A stretch of DNA of 64,000 nucleotides, taken from Nocardia sp. XZ_19_385. Its GTDB lineage: Bacteria > Actinomycetota > Actinomycetes > Mycobacteriales > Mycobacteriaceae. Position 1 is the stretch's first letter, and every line of letters begins with the position of its first letter. Made by a program: the position numbers and the translations under genes. The stretch lies in the NCBI RefSeq assembly GCF_015355755.1, contig NZ_JACVEE010000001.1:682001-746000 (forward strand), in the 5' to 3' direction. Shown piece by piece: positions 38,555 to 47,028 of the stretch. Under the pieces are notes generated by a model. The model was not told the origin of the DNA. It made no database searches and saw only the letters and a program-made list of their open reading frames with translations.

Positions 38555-38773
38555 ATGAGCATCAACGGGTTGCCACAGCGAGTGGTGAAAGTCGATTTCG
38601 GCGCACCGAAACACCCGACCCTCAGTTACACCGCGCCAGCGGATGTGATCGCGCGATTCGTTGTAGCGCTGCGGCTTTGGAATCCTGGCTATCTGATCGA
38701 GGTCGAATCCGTCGACGATCCCGACGAGAACGTGCCACCGTTGCCGTACTGGCGGCTGTTCGCGTGGGACTGA
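38555..38773 (+). CDS. Small hypothetical protein divergent from the XRE regulator
   Basis: A 72-residue protein with AGGAG 8 nt before ATG 38555. It starts MSINGLPQRVVKVDFGAP and ends PLPYWRLFAWD; the middle is one helix (DVIARFVVALRLWNPGYLIEV). Composition is not that of a random GC-rich frame: Trp, Tyr and Phe are well represented and basic and acidic residues are balanced. No domain recognised. Divergence from the XRE regulator suggests that the regulator controls or binds it. Confidence 0.65.
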   Translation: MSINGLPQRVVKVDFGAPKHPTLSYTAPADVIARFVVALRLWNPGYLIEVESVDDPDENVPPLPYWRLFAWD

Positions 38774-38798
38774 CCCCGAAACCGCGCCGACCCGCAGG

Positions 38799-39812
38799 CT
38801 AGATCGAAGCGGACACGTCCGGCTGCACCGCCATCACCTGGCCGGTGAGTTCGACCGAGCGCACGCGGTCTTCGATGCCGGTGGCGGAGTGGGTGGTGAT
38901 CAGTTCGTCGGCGGCGATGGAGGTGGCGAAGTCCTCGAGGTAGGTGCGGACTTCGGTGGGGGTGCCGACGGCGGTGTAGCGGGTCATTGCGGAGAGTTGG
39001 CTGCCGTTGGGGGAAGCGAGGAAGGCGTCGATTTCGGCGTCGGTGAAGTCGGCGGCGGCGGGGCCTCGGGCGATCATGGCGCGGGCTCGAGCGCGGTAGG
39101 CGATGGTTTTCTGTTCGACTGCGGCGTCGTGGTTTTCGGCGGCGAAGACGTTGATGCCGGCCATGACGTAGGGCTCGGACAGTTGCTCGGAGGGTTTGAA
39201 GGTGTCGCGGTAGACGGCGACCGCTTCGTGGAGGGCGTCGGGGGCGAAGTGGGAGGCGAAGGCGTAGGGCAGGCCCAGGTGGGCGGCGAGTTGGGCGCCG
39301 AATAGGGAGGAGCCCAGGATGTAGAGGGGGACAACGGTTTCCGCGCGGGGGACGGCTTGGACGCCGGAGACGCGGGTGTTGCCGGTCAGGTAGCCCTGGA
39401 GTTCGAGGACGTCGCGGGGGAAGTTCTCGGCGGTGGCCGGGTCGCGGCGCAGCGCGTACATGGTCTTCTGGTCGCTGCCGGGGGCGCGGCCCAGGCCCAG
39501 GTCGATGCGGCCGGGGAACAGCGATTCGAGGGTGCCGAACTGTTCGGCGATCACCAGGGGCGAATGGTTGGGGAGCATGATGCCGCCGGCGCCGAGGCGG
39601 ATGGACTCGGTGTGGTTGGCGACATAGCCGATCAGCACGCTTGTCGCGCTCGACGCGATGGAGCGCATGTTGTGGTGCTCGGCGTACCAGACGCGGCGGT
39701 AGCCGGTGCGTTCGGCGGCCTGCGCGAGGGCGACGCTGTTGTGGAAGCTGTCCCGGGCGGTCTGGCCGCGGTTGACGGTCGCCAGATCGAGGATCGAGAG
39801 TGCGAAGGGCAT
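38799..39812 (-). CDS. LLM-class flavin-dependent oxidoreductase
   Basis: A 337-residue bacterial luciferase-like monooxygenase, FMN or F420-dependent. Family features are [41 protein letters not shown] (the AEHH motif typical of group 1 LLM proteins), [26 protein letters not shown] and [23 protein letters not shown] in outline. Substrate unknown. ATG 39812 (MPFALSIL) is preferred to a TTG four codons earlier. It is divergent from the class A beta-lactamase gene across 134 nt. Confidence 0.92.
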   Translation of the reverse strand: MPFALSILDLATVNRGQTARDSFHNSVALAQAAERTGYRRVWYAEHHNMRSIASSATSVLIGYVANHTESIRLGAGGIMLPNHSPLVIAEQFGTLESLFPGRIDLGLGRAPGSDQKTMYALRRDPATAENFPRDVLELQGYLTGNTRVSGVQAVPRAETVVPLYILGSSLFGAQLAAHLGLPYAFASHFAPDALHEAVAVYRDTFKPSEQLSEPYVMAGINVFAAENHDAAVEQKTIAYRARARAMIARGPAAADFTDAEIDAFLASPNGSQLSAMTRYTAVGTPTEVRTYLEDFATSIAADELITTHSATGIEDRVRSVELTGQVMAVQPDVSASI

Positions 39813-39946
39813 ACGAGATTGCAACGTCTTCGATGGTCCCGGATATTTCGTCGCCTATCTCACCCTGGGGTGATATCGCATCGGATATCGGTCGACACAC
39901 GGTTTGGTCTTGGACAGCCGTGCCGATCGCGTGTTGTCGTGTCTGC

Positions 39947-40849
39947 ATGATCAAGAGCAAGAAGTTCGCGATGATGCTGGCGGTGCTGCTCCCCCTGGCG
40001 GGCGCGTGCGGGACCGCGACGACCGAACCGGCCCCCGCCTCCGCCGCACCCGCGGCCGTCTCCCAGCTGGCCGATATCGAGAGCCGGCATCAGGCCCGGC
40101 TCGGGGTCTTCGGTCTCGACACCGGCTCCGGGAAAACCGTCGGGCACCGCGCGGACGAGCGGTTCGCGATGCTGTCCACGTTCAAGACCCTCGCCTGCGC
40201 GGCGCTGTTGAAAGCGCATCCGCTGGCCAGCGGCTATTGGGAACAGAACATCCGTTTCACCGAGGCCGACGTCGCGAAGGCCGACGGTTCGGCGGTCACC
40301 GGCAAGCGGATCGCCACCGGCATGACGGTGCGCGAATTGTGTGACGCCGCAATCACTTACAGCGACAACGCCGCCGCCAACGAGATCCTGAAACTGCTCG
40401 GTGGACCGCAGGCCGTCACCGAGTTCCTGCGCAGCATCGGCGATCAGGTGTCGCGCCTGGACCGCTGGGAGCCCGAGGTCAACACCGCCATCCCCGGTGA
40501 CGAGCGGGACACCACGACACCGGCCGCGATCGTCCGCGATTATCAGGCCTTGACCCTCGGCGACGCGCTGCCCACCGTGGAGCGGGACCAGCTGGTGGCG
40601 TGGCTGAAGGCCAATACCACCGGTGGCAGCCGGATTCGGGCGGGCGTGCCCGCCGATTGGACGACCGGCGACAAGACCGGCACCTCCAGCGCCTACGGTT
40701 CGGCCAACGACGTGGCCGTCACCTGGCCGGCGGGCGGCGGCGCACCGATCGTGATCGCGGTGCTGTCCACCCACGCGACCGAGCAGGCCGAACCGAACAG
40801 CCCGCTGATCGCGGAGGCGGCGAAAGATGTTGTCTCCGTACTCCGCTGA
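39947..40849 (+). CDS. Class A beta-lactamase
   Basis: Secreted serine beta-lactamase that hydrolyses penicillins and cephalosporins. Complete Ambler motifs: S77-T-F-K80 (Ser70), S139-D-N141 (SDN loop), E175-P-E-V-N179 (the Glu166/Asn170 omega loop) and KTG in [11 protein letters not shown]. The 300-residue length and sequence style resemble the FAR-1/AST-1 enzymes of Nocardia. The signal sequence ends near C21 (LPLAGAC); whether it is lipidated is unclear because the lipobox is imperfect. Its stop codon abuts that of the convergent LysR gene. A second beta-lactamase-fold gene lies beyond it. Confidence 0.93.
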   Translation: MIKSKKFAMMLAVLLPLAGACGTATTEPAPASAAPAAVSQLADIESRHQARLGVFGLDTGSGKTVGHRADERFAMLSTFKTLACAALLKAHPLASGYWEQNIRFTEADVAKADGSAVTGKRIATGMTVRELCDAAITYSDNAAANEILKLLGGPQAVTEFLRSIGDQVSRLDRWEPEVNTAIPGDERDTTTPAAIVRDYQALTLGDALPTVERDQLVAWLKANTTGGSRIRAGVPADWTTGDKTGTSSAYGSANDVAVTWPAGGGAPIVIAVLSTHATEQAEPNSPLIAEAAKDVVSVLR

Positions 40850-41833
40850 TCATCGCAGCGGATCGACCGGGTTGCGCGAGTAGACAACGGACCAGAGTTT
40901 GTTCACCCCTGGCGCGACCAAGGGTGCGGGAGCGTCGTCGGCGGCGATTATCGCCGTCGCGGCCTGCGCGAAGCGCGGCACCGCCGGGTGTGCGGCGGTG
41001 CCGGCCCACACCGCGACAACGCGGCGCACGAGCGGCCCACCGGTGAGCGGCCGCCAAGCCAACCGCGGTTCGCGGCGGGCCAGCACCTCCTGCAGGAAGG
41101 CCACGCCGTTGCCCGCGAGCACCAGACCGAGCGCGAATTCCTGGTTGCGGGCGTGCCGGATGCGCGCCGGATCGAAGCCGTGGGCGCGGCAGACCTGCAG
41201 GACATGGTCGTGCCAGCCGGGCGCGGTCGCCCTGGGCGGCAGCACGAGGTCGTGGCCCGCGAGGTCGGCCAAGTCCACTTCGGGCAGCCGGGCGAGCGGC
41301 GAGGTGCGGGGCAGCACCACGCCGAGCGGGACCGCCGCGGTGGGTCCGTGCACCAGATCGGGTTCTTCGATCGGCTGCAGGACAAGTCCCATATCGAGTT
41401 CGGCGGTCGCGAGCAGCCGGAGTTGTTCGGCGGTGGTGAGCTCTTGCAGGTCGATGGTGAGCGCGGGCGCCTGTTCGGCGAGCAGCCGGAGCAGCGCCTG
41501 CAAGGTCGGGGCGGGAGTCTCGGAGAGCACGCCGACGCGCAACGTGCCGAGGTCGCCCTCCCCCGCCTTGCGCATCACCGTGCGCAGGCGCTGTTCGGCG
41601 GCCAGCAGGGCGCGCGCCTCCTCGACCAGCAGTTCCCCGGCCGCGGTGAGGGCGATGGCCCGCCGCGAGCGATCGAAGAGCTGGACGCCGAGGTCGCGTT
41701 CCAGGCGCTGGATCGATTGGCTCAGCGGCGGTTGCGCGATGCCGAGCGTCTCGGCGGCCCGGCCGAAATGCAGTTCCCCCGCGACGGTGAGGAAGTAGTG
41801 CAAATGCCGGGCGAGGTCCACGTTGCCCACCAT
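40850..41833 (-). CDS. LysR-family regulator between two beta-lactamase-type genes
   Basis: A 327-residue LysR protein with HTH LARHLHYFLTVAGELHFGRA, GIAQPPLSQSIQRLE and LGVQLFDRSRRAIALT. It sits between a class A beta-lactamase gene (convergent, no spacer) and a serine hydrolase gene (divergent, 36 nt). The position recalls AmpR and the LysR-type BlaA of Streptomyces cacaoi, which control beta-lactamase genes. ATG 41833 is used; GTG one codon downstream is an alternative. Beta-lactam-responsive control is inference. Confidence 0.9.
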   Translation of the reverse strand: MVGNVDLARHLHYFLTVAGELHFGRAAETLGIAQPPLSQSIQRLERDLGVQLFDRSRRAIALTAAGELLVEEARALLAAEQRLRTVMRKAGEGDLGTLRVGVLSETPAPTLQALLRLLAEQAPALTIDLQELTTAEQLRLLATAELDMGLVLQPIEEPDLVHGPTAAVPLGVVLPRTSPLARLPEVDLADLAGHDLVLPPRATAPGWHDHVLQVCRAHGFDPARIRHARNQEFALGLVLAGNGVAFLQEVLARREPRLAWRPLTGGPLVRRVVAVWAGTAAHPAVPRFAQAATAIIAADDAPAPLVAPGVNKLWSVVYSRNPVDPLR

Positions 41834-41869
41834 ATTCGATCGCGTATCAGTGCCGGTTATCGTGGCGGG

Positions 41870-42748
41870 ATGGCCGCATCGGAACGCATTCAGCAGATCT
41901 TCGACGAGGTGCCGGTGCGGGGCACGCTGCACGCGGTGGACATCGCCGACGGCCGGGAGATCACCCTCGGCGGCGAGGAGCAGGTGGTGATCGCGTCGAT
42001 TTTCAAGATCCTGCTGGTGCTGGAGTTCTGCCGGCAGGTGGACGCGGGTCAGGTGGATCCGACCGAGCGGGTGCTGATCCGGGGCGAGGACCGGCTCGGC
42101 GGTTGGGGCACGGCGGGCTGCGCGGATGACATCGAGGTGTCGCTGCGGGACCTGGCCTACTTCTCGATGTCGGTCAGCGACAACACCGCCGCGGATCTGC
42201 TGCTGCACCGAATCGGAAGGGAAACACCGGGTTTGCTCGCGGCCGAGCTCGGGCTGGACCGCACCCGGGTGATCGGTGGTCCGCGTCAGCTGCTCGAATC
42301 GATGCTCGCCGACGTGGGTGCGCGCGACGGCGGCGAGTTCGCGGCGATCTATCCGACGCTGACGCGGGAACAGGTCGCGGGGATGCGGGTTTTCCAGCCG
42401 GAGCACACCACCTCCAGCACCGCGCGGGAGATCACCCGCCTGCTCGGCCTGATCTGGCGGGACGCGGCCGGAACTCCGGCGGCCTGCGCGGCGACGCGAA
42501 ACCTGTTGCGGCACCAGATGTTCTGGACCCGGATCGCCGCGGGCTTCCCCGATGACGTGCGAGTCGCCTCGAAAACCGGCACTCTGCCCGGGCTGCACAT
42601 GGAAGCGGGGGTGGTCGAGTACCCGGACGGCGGCCGGTACGCGCTGGCGATCTTCGCCCGCACCGACGAATTGGGTTCGCGCCGTATCGATGTCGACCTG
42701 GCGATGGCGCGGGCGGCCCGGCTCGCCGTGGATGCGCTGAGAAGCTGA
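41870..42748 (+). CDS. Serine hydrolase related to class A beta-lactamases
   Basis: A 292-residue cytoplasmic-looking protein (no signal peptide). It retains S43-I-F-K46, S103-D-N105 and KTG (ASKTGTLPG), but I see no equivalent of the Glu166 omega-loop ExxxN. Lacking the deacylating Glu and an export signal, it is more likely an esterase or peptide hydrolase than a resistance enzyme. ATG 41870 lies 36 nt from the divergent LysR start, so a single LysR-bound site probably serves both promoters. Confidence 0.8.
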   Translation: MAASERIQQIFDEVPVRGTLHAVDIADGREITLGGEEQVVIASIFKILLVLEFCRQVDAGQVDPTERVLIRGEDRLGGWGTAGCADDIEVSLRDLAYFSMSVSDNTAADLLLHRIGRETPGLLAAELGLDRTRVIGGPRQLLESMLADVGARDGGEFAAIYPTLTREQVAGMRVFQPEHTTSSTAREITRLLGLIWRDAAGTPAACAATRNLLRHQMFWTRIAAGFPDDVRVASKTGTLPGLHMEAGVVEYPDGGRYALAIFARTDELGSRRIDVDLAMARAARLAVDALRS

Positions 42749-42777
42749 GCGGATCAACCGATTCGGGGAATCACCCC

Positions 42778-42811
42778 TTGACGATTGAACACTTTGACGT
42801 AATCTGTTCAA
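42778..42811 (+). promoter_or_regulatory. Leaderless promoter with embedded TetR operator
   Basis: TTGACG (42778-42783), a 16-nt spacer and TAATCT (42800-42805) form a near-consensus promoter whose start point would be at or next to the ATG at 42813. TTGAACA (42785-42791) and TGTTCAA (42805-42811) are perfect inverted arms covering the spacer and -10, so a bound TetR dimer would exclude polymerase. Confidence 0.7.
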
Positions 42812-42812
42812 C

Positions 42813-43424
42813 ATGAACAACGCGGCGGCCGCACGAGCCCTTCCGGCGGACCCGCCGATCGAATTGGTCTTGGCCGCAGCCGAATGCGTGCGCCGAGCCG
42901 GCGTGCGTGGCTTCCGGCTGACCGATGTCGCGAAGGCCGCGGGGGTTTCGCGCGGCACCGTCTACAACTGCTTCGGCGACAAGGAAACCGCCATCAACGC
43001 GGGTCTCGGTTACCTGTGCAACGCCTTCATCGACGGCCTGGCCCGGACCGTCGCCCCGCAGCCGACGTTGCGCGAGCAGGTGGGCGAAGCGGCCGCCATG
43101 ATCTACCAGCACGCCAGCACCCCACCGGTCCTCGCCCCACCGCTGCGCACCGACAGCATCATCGCCACCCTGCTCGAGCACTACGGCGATCAGCTGAGTC
43201 ACAGCTGGGCCGCGTTCTGGGCGGGCCTGGTGACCCAGGCCCAGGAGCGTGGCGAAGTTGATTCCGGGGTGGAGCCCATGCACGCGGGCGACTGGATCGT
43301 CCGGGTGCTGCTCAGTTTGGAATTGCTGCCCTTCACCGTGGCGGGATTCACCGGCGCCGACGACGCCCGGCGGCGCACCGGCGATCTTCTGCTCAACGGC
43401 CTTGCGCCGAAACGTAATTCATAG
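42813..43424 (+). CDS. TetR-family regulator
   Basis: A 203-residue TetR protein with HTH FRLTDVAKAAGVSRGTVYNCFGDK (about residues 34-57, given in two parts) and helical sensor domain. The ATG is 7 nt after the -10 hexamer, so its mRNA is probably leaderless. It is cotranscribed with the flavin monooxygenase and SDR genes (11 nt, then an overlap), and probably represses this operon through the dyad over its own promoter. Confidence 0.9.
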   Translation: MNNAAAARALPADPPIELVLAAAECVRRAGVRGFRLTDVAKAAGVSRGTVYNCFGDKETAINAGLGYLCNAFIDGLARTVAPQPTLREQVGEAAAMIYQHASTPPVLAPPLRTDSIIATLLEHYGDQLSHSWAAFWAGLVTQAQERGEVDSGVEPMHAGDWIVRVLLSLELLPFTVAGFTGADDARRRTGDLLLNGLAPKRNS

Positions 43425-43435
43425 GAAGTAGCGGT

Positions 43436-45013
43436 ATGACAAGTGAATATGTCGAGGTCGCGATCATCGGAGCCGGCCCCGGCGGTATCACCGCCGCGCA
43501 TCACCTGCAGCGCGCGGGTATCACCGATTTCCTGATCCTGGAGCGCGCCGAGGATTTCGGCGGCAGCTGGCGCGACAACGTCTATCCCGGCCTGTTCGTC
43601 GATGTGCCGACCCTGTTCTATCAGTTCCCGTTCGCGCGGAAGTTCGACTGGTCGCGCCTGTTTCCCGAGGGGCCGGAAATCCAGCGGTACAACCGTCAGG
43701 TCGCCGCGGATCTCGACTTGTACAAGCACTTTCGGGGTGGCAGCGAGATCCGGCGCGAGGTCTGGGACGACGACGCGCGGGTCTGGGTGCTGCATCTGGC
43801 CGAGCGTGACCCGATCCGGGCGCGGTTCGTCATCAACGCGGTCGGCGGCTACATCAACACCAAGCCCGTCGAAATACCGGGCTGCGACACGTTTTCCGGA
43901 ACGATCCTGCGTCCGAACTCCTGGGACCCCGACTACGACCACCGTGGCAAACGCGTTGCGGTCATCGGTACCGGGTCCAGCTCGGTACAGATCGTTTCGG
44001 CGATCTACGAGACCGCGCGGCAGGTGGATGTCTATCAGCGCACGCCCTCGTGGATCCTGCCCAAGCCCGATGCCGAGCTGTCCGCACGCACGCAGCGCAT
44101 CCTCGGGCTCCCCGGGGTCAGTGCCTTCCTCAACGGATTCGCTTTGGCCGCAATGGAATTGCCGCTGCAACTGATCTGCAACGTGCTGCCTATCCTGCCG
44201 CGGCCACTCTTGGCGAAGGTGCTGCCGCAGTACGACATGATCTGGCGCGCGCTCTACCGGCTGATGCTCCGGGCGAAGGTCGCGGACCCCGCCGATCGCC
44301 AGGCACTGGCGCCTTCCTATGGCATCCTCGCCAAGCGACCCATCCTGTCCAGCGGCTTCCTGACCGCGCTGGCCTCGCCCTCGGTTTCCTTGATCACCAA
44401 CAGCATCGAGCGCATAACTCCGGACGGCATCCGCACCGCCGACGGAGCCGAGCAGCCTTACGATCTCATCGTCCTGGCCACCGGCTACGAGCTGTTCACC
44501 GATCCCGAAACCTACCGGCGCGGAACCGTCGTGGGCCCCAACGGATTCGACCTCGCCGAGGACTACCACCGTAACGGGGTGCGGAGCTACGGCGGCAGCG
44601 CCCATCACGGCCTGCCCAACCGCTGGTCACTGGTCGGACCGCAGGGCTACGTCGGCGTCGCCTGGCACACCTTCGTGGATCTCACTGCGCGCCATGCGGT
44701 TCGGATCATCACCGAAACCCGGCGCCGCCGCGCCACCGTCGCCCGGGTCCGCGCCGACGCCTTCGATCGCTGGGTCGCCAAGATGCGGCGGCACGACAAG
44801 GTGATCAGCACCTATGTCGTGGACTGCAATCCCGATCTGCGCACCTACTTCGTCAACTCCCAGGGCGAAGCGCTCTACTACCGGCCGCAAACCATCAGCG
44901 GCGCACTGTGGTTCAGCCGTTACTCCGCGCTGAGCGACTACTGGTTTCTCCGCGACAGCGGAGCACCGACGCCCCGCAGCGCCGGTATCGAAAGAATCGA
45001 GGCAGGGATATGA
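43436..45013 (+). CDS. Flavin-containing monooxygenase, Baeyer-Villiger type
   Basis: A 525-residue FAD/NADPH monooxygenase. FAD site VAIIGAGPGGITAAHHLQ (residues 7-24), GGSWRDNVYPG, an NADPH site VAVIGTGSSSVQIVSAI, and LATGYELF near the C-terminal half. The Baeyer-Villiger fingerprint region reads FSGTILRPNSWDPDYDHRGKR in outline, so the usual FxGxxxHxxxWP His is replaced, and classification as a strict BVMO is open. GGAAGTAG lies before the ATG. The overlapping SDR downstream suggests that it oxidises an alcohol or ketone intermediate in the same short pathway. Confidence 0.87.
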   Translation: MTSEYVEVAIIGAGPGGITAAHHLQRAGITDFLILERAEDFGGSWRDNVYPGLFVDVPTLFYQFPFARKFDWSRLFPEGPEIQRYNRQVAADLDLYKHFRGGSEIRREVWDDDARVWVLHLAERDPIRARFVINAVGGYINTKPVEIPGCDTFSGTILRPNSWDPDYDHRGKRVAVIGTGSSSVQIVSAIYETARQVDVYQRTPSWILPKPDAELSARTQRILGLPGVSAFLNGFALAAMELPLQLICNVLPILPRPLLAKVLPQYDMIWRALYRLMLRAKVADPADRQALAPSYGILAKRPILSSGFLTALASPSVSLITNSIERITPDGIRTADGAEQPYDLIVLATGYELFTDPETYRRGTVVGPNGFDLAEDYHRNGVRSYGGSAHHGLPNRWSLVGPQGYVGVAWHTFVDLTARHAVRIITETRRRRATVARVRADAFDRWVAKMRRHDKVISTYVVDCNPDLRTYFVNSQGEALYYRPQTISGALWFSRYSALSDYWFLRDSGAPTPRSAGIERIEAGI

Positions 45014-45831
45014 CCGAACAAACACTGGCGGGCAAGGTCGCCTACATCACCGGAGCGGCACGCGGACAAGGCCGTTCGCACGCGATCCGCCTGGCCCGCG
45101 CGGGCGCGGATATCGTCGCGGTCGACGTCTGCGCGCCGATCGCCGAGTTCAGCGGCTATCCGATGGCCGAACCGGAAGACCTCGCCGAAACCGCTCGACT
45201 CGTCGAGTCCGAGGGCCGCAAGATCCTGACCCAGCAGCTCGATGTCCGCGATCTGGCGGCACAGCAGCGCGTCATCGCCGACACCATCGCGACCTTCGGC
45301 CGCCTGGACATCGTCGTCGCCAACGCCGGCGTCTGCAGCTGGGGCCGGATCTGGGAGATCTCCCCCGAACAGTTCCGCGAAGCCGTCGACATCAACCTGA
45401 CCGGCGTCTGGAACACCATCAAAGCCGTGGTCCCCCCGATGATCGAGGCGGGCAACGGCGGCTCCATCATGACGATCAGCTCCTCGGCCGGCGTCAAGGC
45501 CCCACCCGGCTGCGGCCATTACGCGGCAAGCAAATTCGGGGTGGTCGGCCTGACCAAGACGCTCGCCGTCGAACTCGGCGAATACGGCATCCGCGCCAAT
45601 GTGCTGCTCCCCTACGGCACCAACACCCCGCTGGGCACCGACACCTCGATGTACAAACTGTTCGAGGAGCACCCCGGGTTCGTCTACAGCTTCCCGCCGA
45701 ACCTGCTGAAGACCGACGGACTCGTCGAGCCTGACGAGATCTCCGATGTCGTCGTGTGGCTGGCGGGCGATCAGGCGCGCGTCATCACCGGCGCCCAGGT
45801 CCCGGTCGACAAGGGCTTCCTGGCCCGGTGA
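45010..45831 (+). CDS. Mycofactocin-coupled SDR-family oxidoreductase
   Basis: A 273-residue short-chain dehydrogenase. The N-terminus VAYITGAARGQGRSHAIRLAR and IVAVDVC, the long insert after the first strand (SGYPMAEPEDLAETARLVES) and the end DEISDVVVWLAGDQARVITG are typical of the mycofactocin-dependent subgroup (TIGR03971 type), which holds NAD tightly and passes electrons to mycofactocin. Catalytic Ser is in TISSSAG and YAASK holds Tyr/Lys. Its ATG overlaps the monooxygenase stop (ATGA). The mycofactocin genes themselves are not in this window. Confidence 0.88.
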   Translation: MTEQTLAGKVAYITGAARGQGRSHAIRLARAGADIVAVDVCAPIAEFSGYPMAEPEDLAETARLVESEGRKILTQQLDVRDLAAQQRVIADTIATFGRLDIVVANAGVCSWGRIWEISPEQFREAVDINLTGVWNTIKAVVPPMIEAGNGGSIMTISSSAGVKAPPGCGHYAASKFGVVGLTKTLAVELGEYGIRANVLLPYGTNTPLGTDTSMYKLFEEHPGFVYSFPPNLLKTDGLVEPDEISDVVVWLAGDQARVITGAQVPVDKGFLAR

Positions 45832-46194
45832 CTAGCTGGCCGCGGCGACCTGACCGGAAGCGTCGCGGACCTCGACGAGGTAGCGCTCGCCCCACCGTTC
45901 CATCAGATCCAGCAGGGGGCCGAGGCTGCGGCCGAACTCGGTGAGGTCGTATTCCACGCGCGGCGGGACCTCGGGGTAGACGGTGCGGGTGATCACACCG
46001 TCGCGTTCGAGTTCGCGCAGTTGCAGGGTCAGCATGCGCTGGGTCGCGCCGGGGATGACGCGGCGCAGTTCGTTGAAGCGGGCGGTGCCCAGCATCAGCT
46101 GATACAGCACCATTCCCTTCCATTTACCGCCGATCACGTCGAGGGTCACCTCGATCGGGCAGTCCAGCTGCAGATCTTCTTTGCGTCGAGTCAT
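45832..46194 (-). CDS. HxlR-family regulator
   Basis: A 120-residue winged-helix regulator: CPIEVTLDVIGGKWKGMVLYQLMLGTARFNELRRVIPGATQRMLTLQLRELE in outline, with the Cys near the N-terminus (position 12) that is redox- or aldehyde-reactive in several HxlR proteins. It is divergent from the azoreductase gene over 75 nt and convergent with the SDR gene with no spacer. The likely circuit is electrophile or quinone sensing that controls the reductase. Confidence 0.92.
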   Translation of the reverse strand: MTRRKEDLQLDCPIEVTLDVIGGKWKGMVLYQLMLGTARFNELRRVIPGATQRMLTLQLRELERDGVITRTVYPEVPPRVEYDLTEFGRSLGPLLDLMERWGERYLVEVRDASGQVAAAS

Positions 46195-46195
46195 G

Positions 46196-46218
46196 GTGAC
46201 AAAAATGGTACCGAGTCA
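46196..46218. promoter_or_regulatory. Candidate HxlR operator
   Basis: GTGAC (46196-46200) and GTCAC (46214-46218) flank an AT-rich spacer containing GGTACC (46207-46212). It is immediately upstream of the HxlR ATG, in the divergent region with the azoreductase gene. The inner and outer symmetries are off-centre by 2-3 bp, so the exact site is uncertain. Confidence 0.4.
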
Positions 46219-46269
46219 CAGAATTGTGCGCTCTTACGCGAGGTGCGTGGCTCCGGCACGCTTCCCGGT

Positions 46270-46899
46270 ATGACCAAGTTGCTTCATCTCGATGCCAGCC
46301 CGCGCGGCGCTCGCTCGCACACCCGCAGCCTCACCGGCGACTTCGTCACACGCTGGGTGCGGCAGCGTTCCGATGTCAGCGTCGCGCGCCGCGACCTCGG
46401 ATGCCAGCCGCCGCCACACCTCACCGAGGGCTGGATCGCGGCGGCGTTCACCAAGCCCGAGGAACGCACCCCGCAGATGCTCGCGGACCTCGCGTTGAGC
46501 GACGAGCTGGTCGACGAGCTGCTCGGCACCGACGTGCTGGTGGTCGGAGTTCCCATGTACAACTTCGGGATTCCGGCGATGCTCAAGGCCTACATCGATC
46601 AGATCGTGCGGGTCGGGCGCACCTTCTCCTTCGACCCGGAACTCGCCGATCCCTATGCGCCGCTGCTGCCGCCGGGCAAGCGCGCGTTCTTCATCGTCTC
46701 CACCGGCGACAGCGGATACCAGCCGGACGGGCCGCTCGCCGGTCTCAACCAGGTGGAGCCCTACCTGCGAACTGTGTTCGGGTTCATCGGGATCGAGGAT
46801 CTGCAGTTCGTCTATGTCGGCAACGACGAGTTCGGCGGCGAGCGTCTCAGCGAATCGCTGGCCGCGGCCCGGGATCGGGTCGCCGAGCTCACGGCCTGA
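46270..46899 (+). CDS. azoR: FMN-dependent NADH:quinone oxidoreductase/azoreductase
   Basis: A 209-residue flavodoxin-like reductase that reduces quinones and azo compounds by two electrons. Phosphate-binding LHLDASPRGARSHTRSLT at the N-terminus, the PMYNFGIPAMLKAYIDQIVRVGRTF segment (in outline) that contacts FMN, and FIVSTGDSGY are characteristic. ATG 46270 starts MTKLLHLD. It is divergent from HxlR, a common pairing for quinone or electrophile defence. Confidence 0.9.
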   Translation: MTKLLHLDASPRGARSHTRSLTGDFVTRWVRQRSDVSVARRDLGCQPPPHLTEGWIAAAFTKPEERTPQMLADLALSDELVDELLGTDVLVVGVPMYNFGIPAMLKAYIDQIVRVGRTFSFDPELADPYAPLLPPGKRAFFIVSTGDSGYQPDGPLAGLNQVEPYLRTVFGFIGIEDLQFVYVGNDEFGGERLSESLAAARDRVAELTA

Positions 46900-47028
46900 G
46901 CGGTCAGTTCTCCACCCTGGGTGGGGATTCGCTCCCCCTCCGGGTGCCGCGGCTCAGCACTCGGGGCTCTGTGATCGACAGCCCCTCCGGCGGAAAGTTG
47001 AGGGAACACCAGCGAACCGGAGCATCCC

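Noticed and set aside
40850..42958. Extending the LysR gene to a 702-residue protein
   Set aside because: The LysR HTH begins a few residues after ATG 41833. The upstream extension is antisense to the SIFK hydrolase and has no domain.
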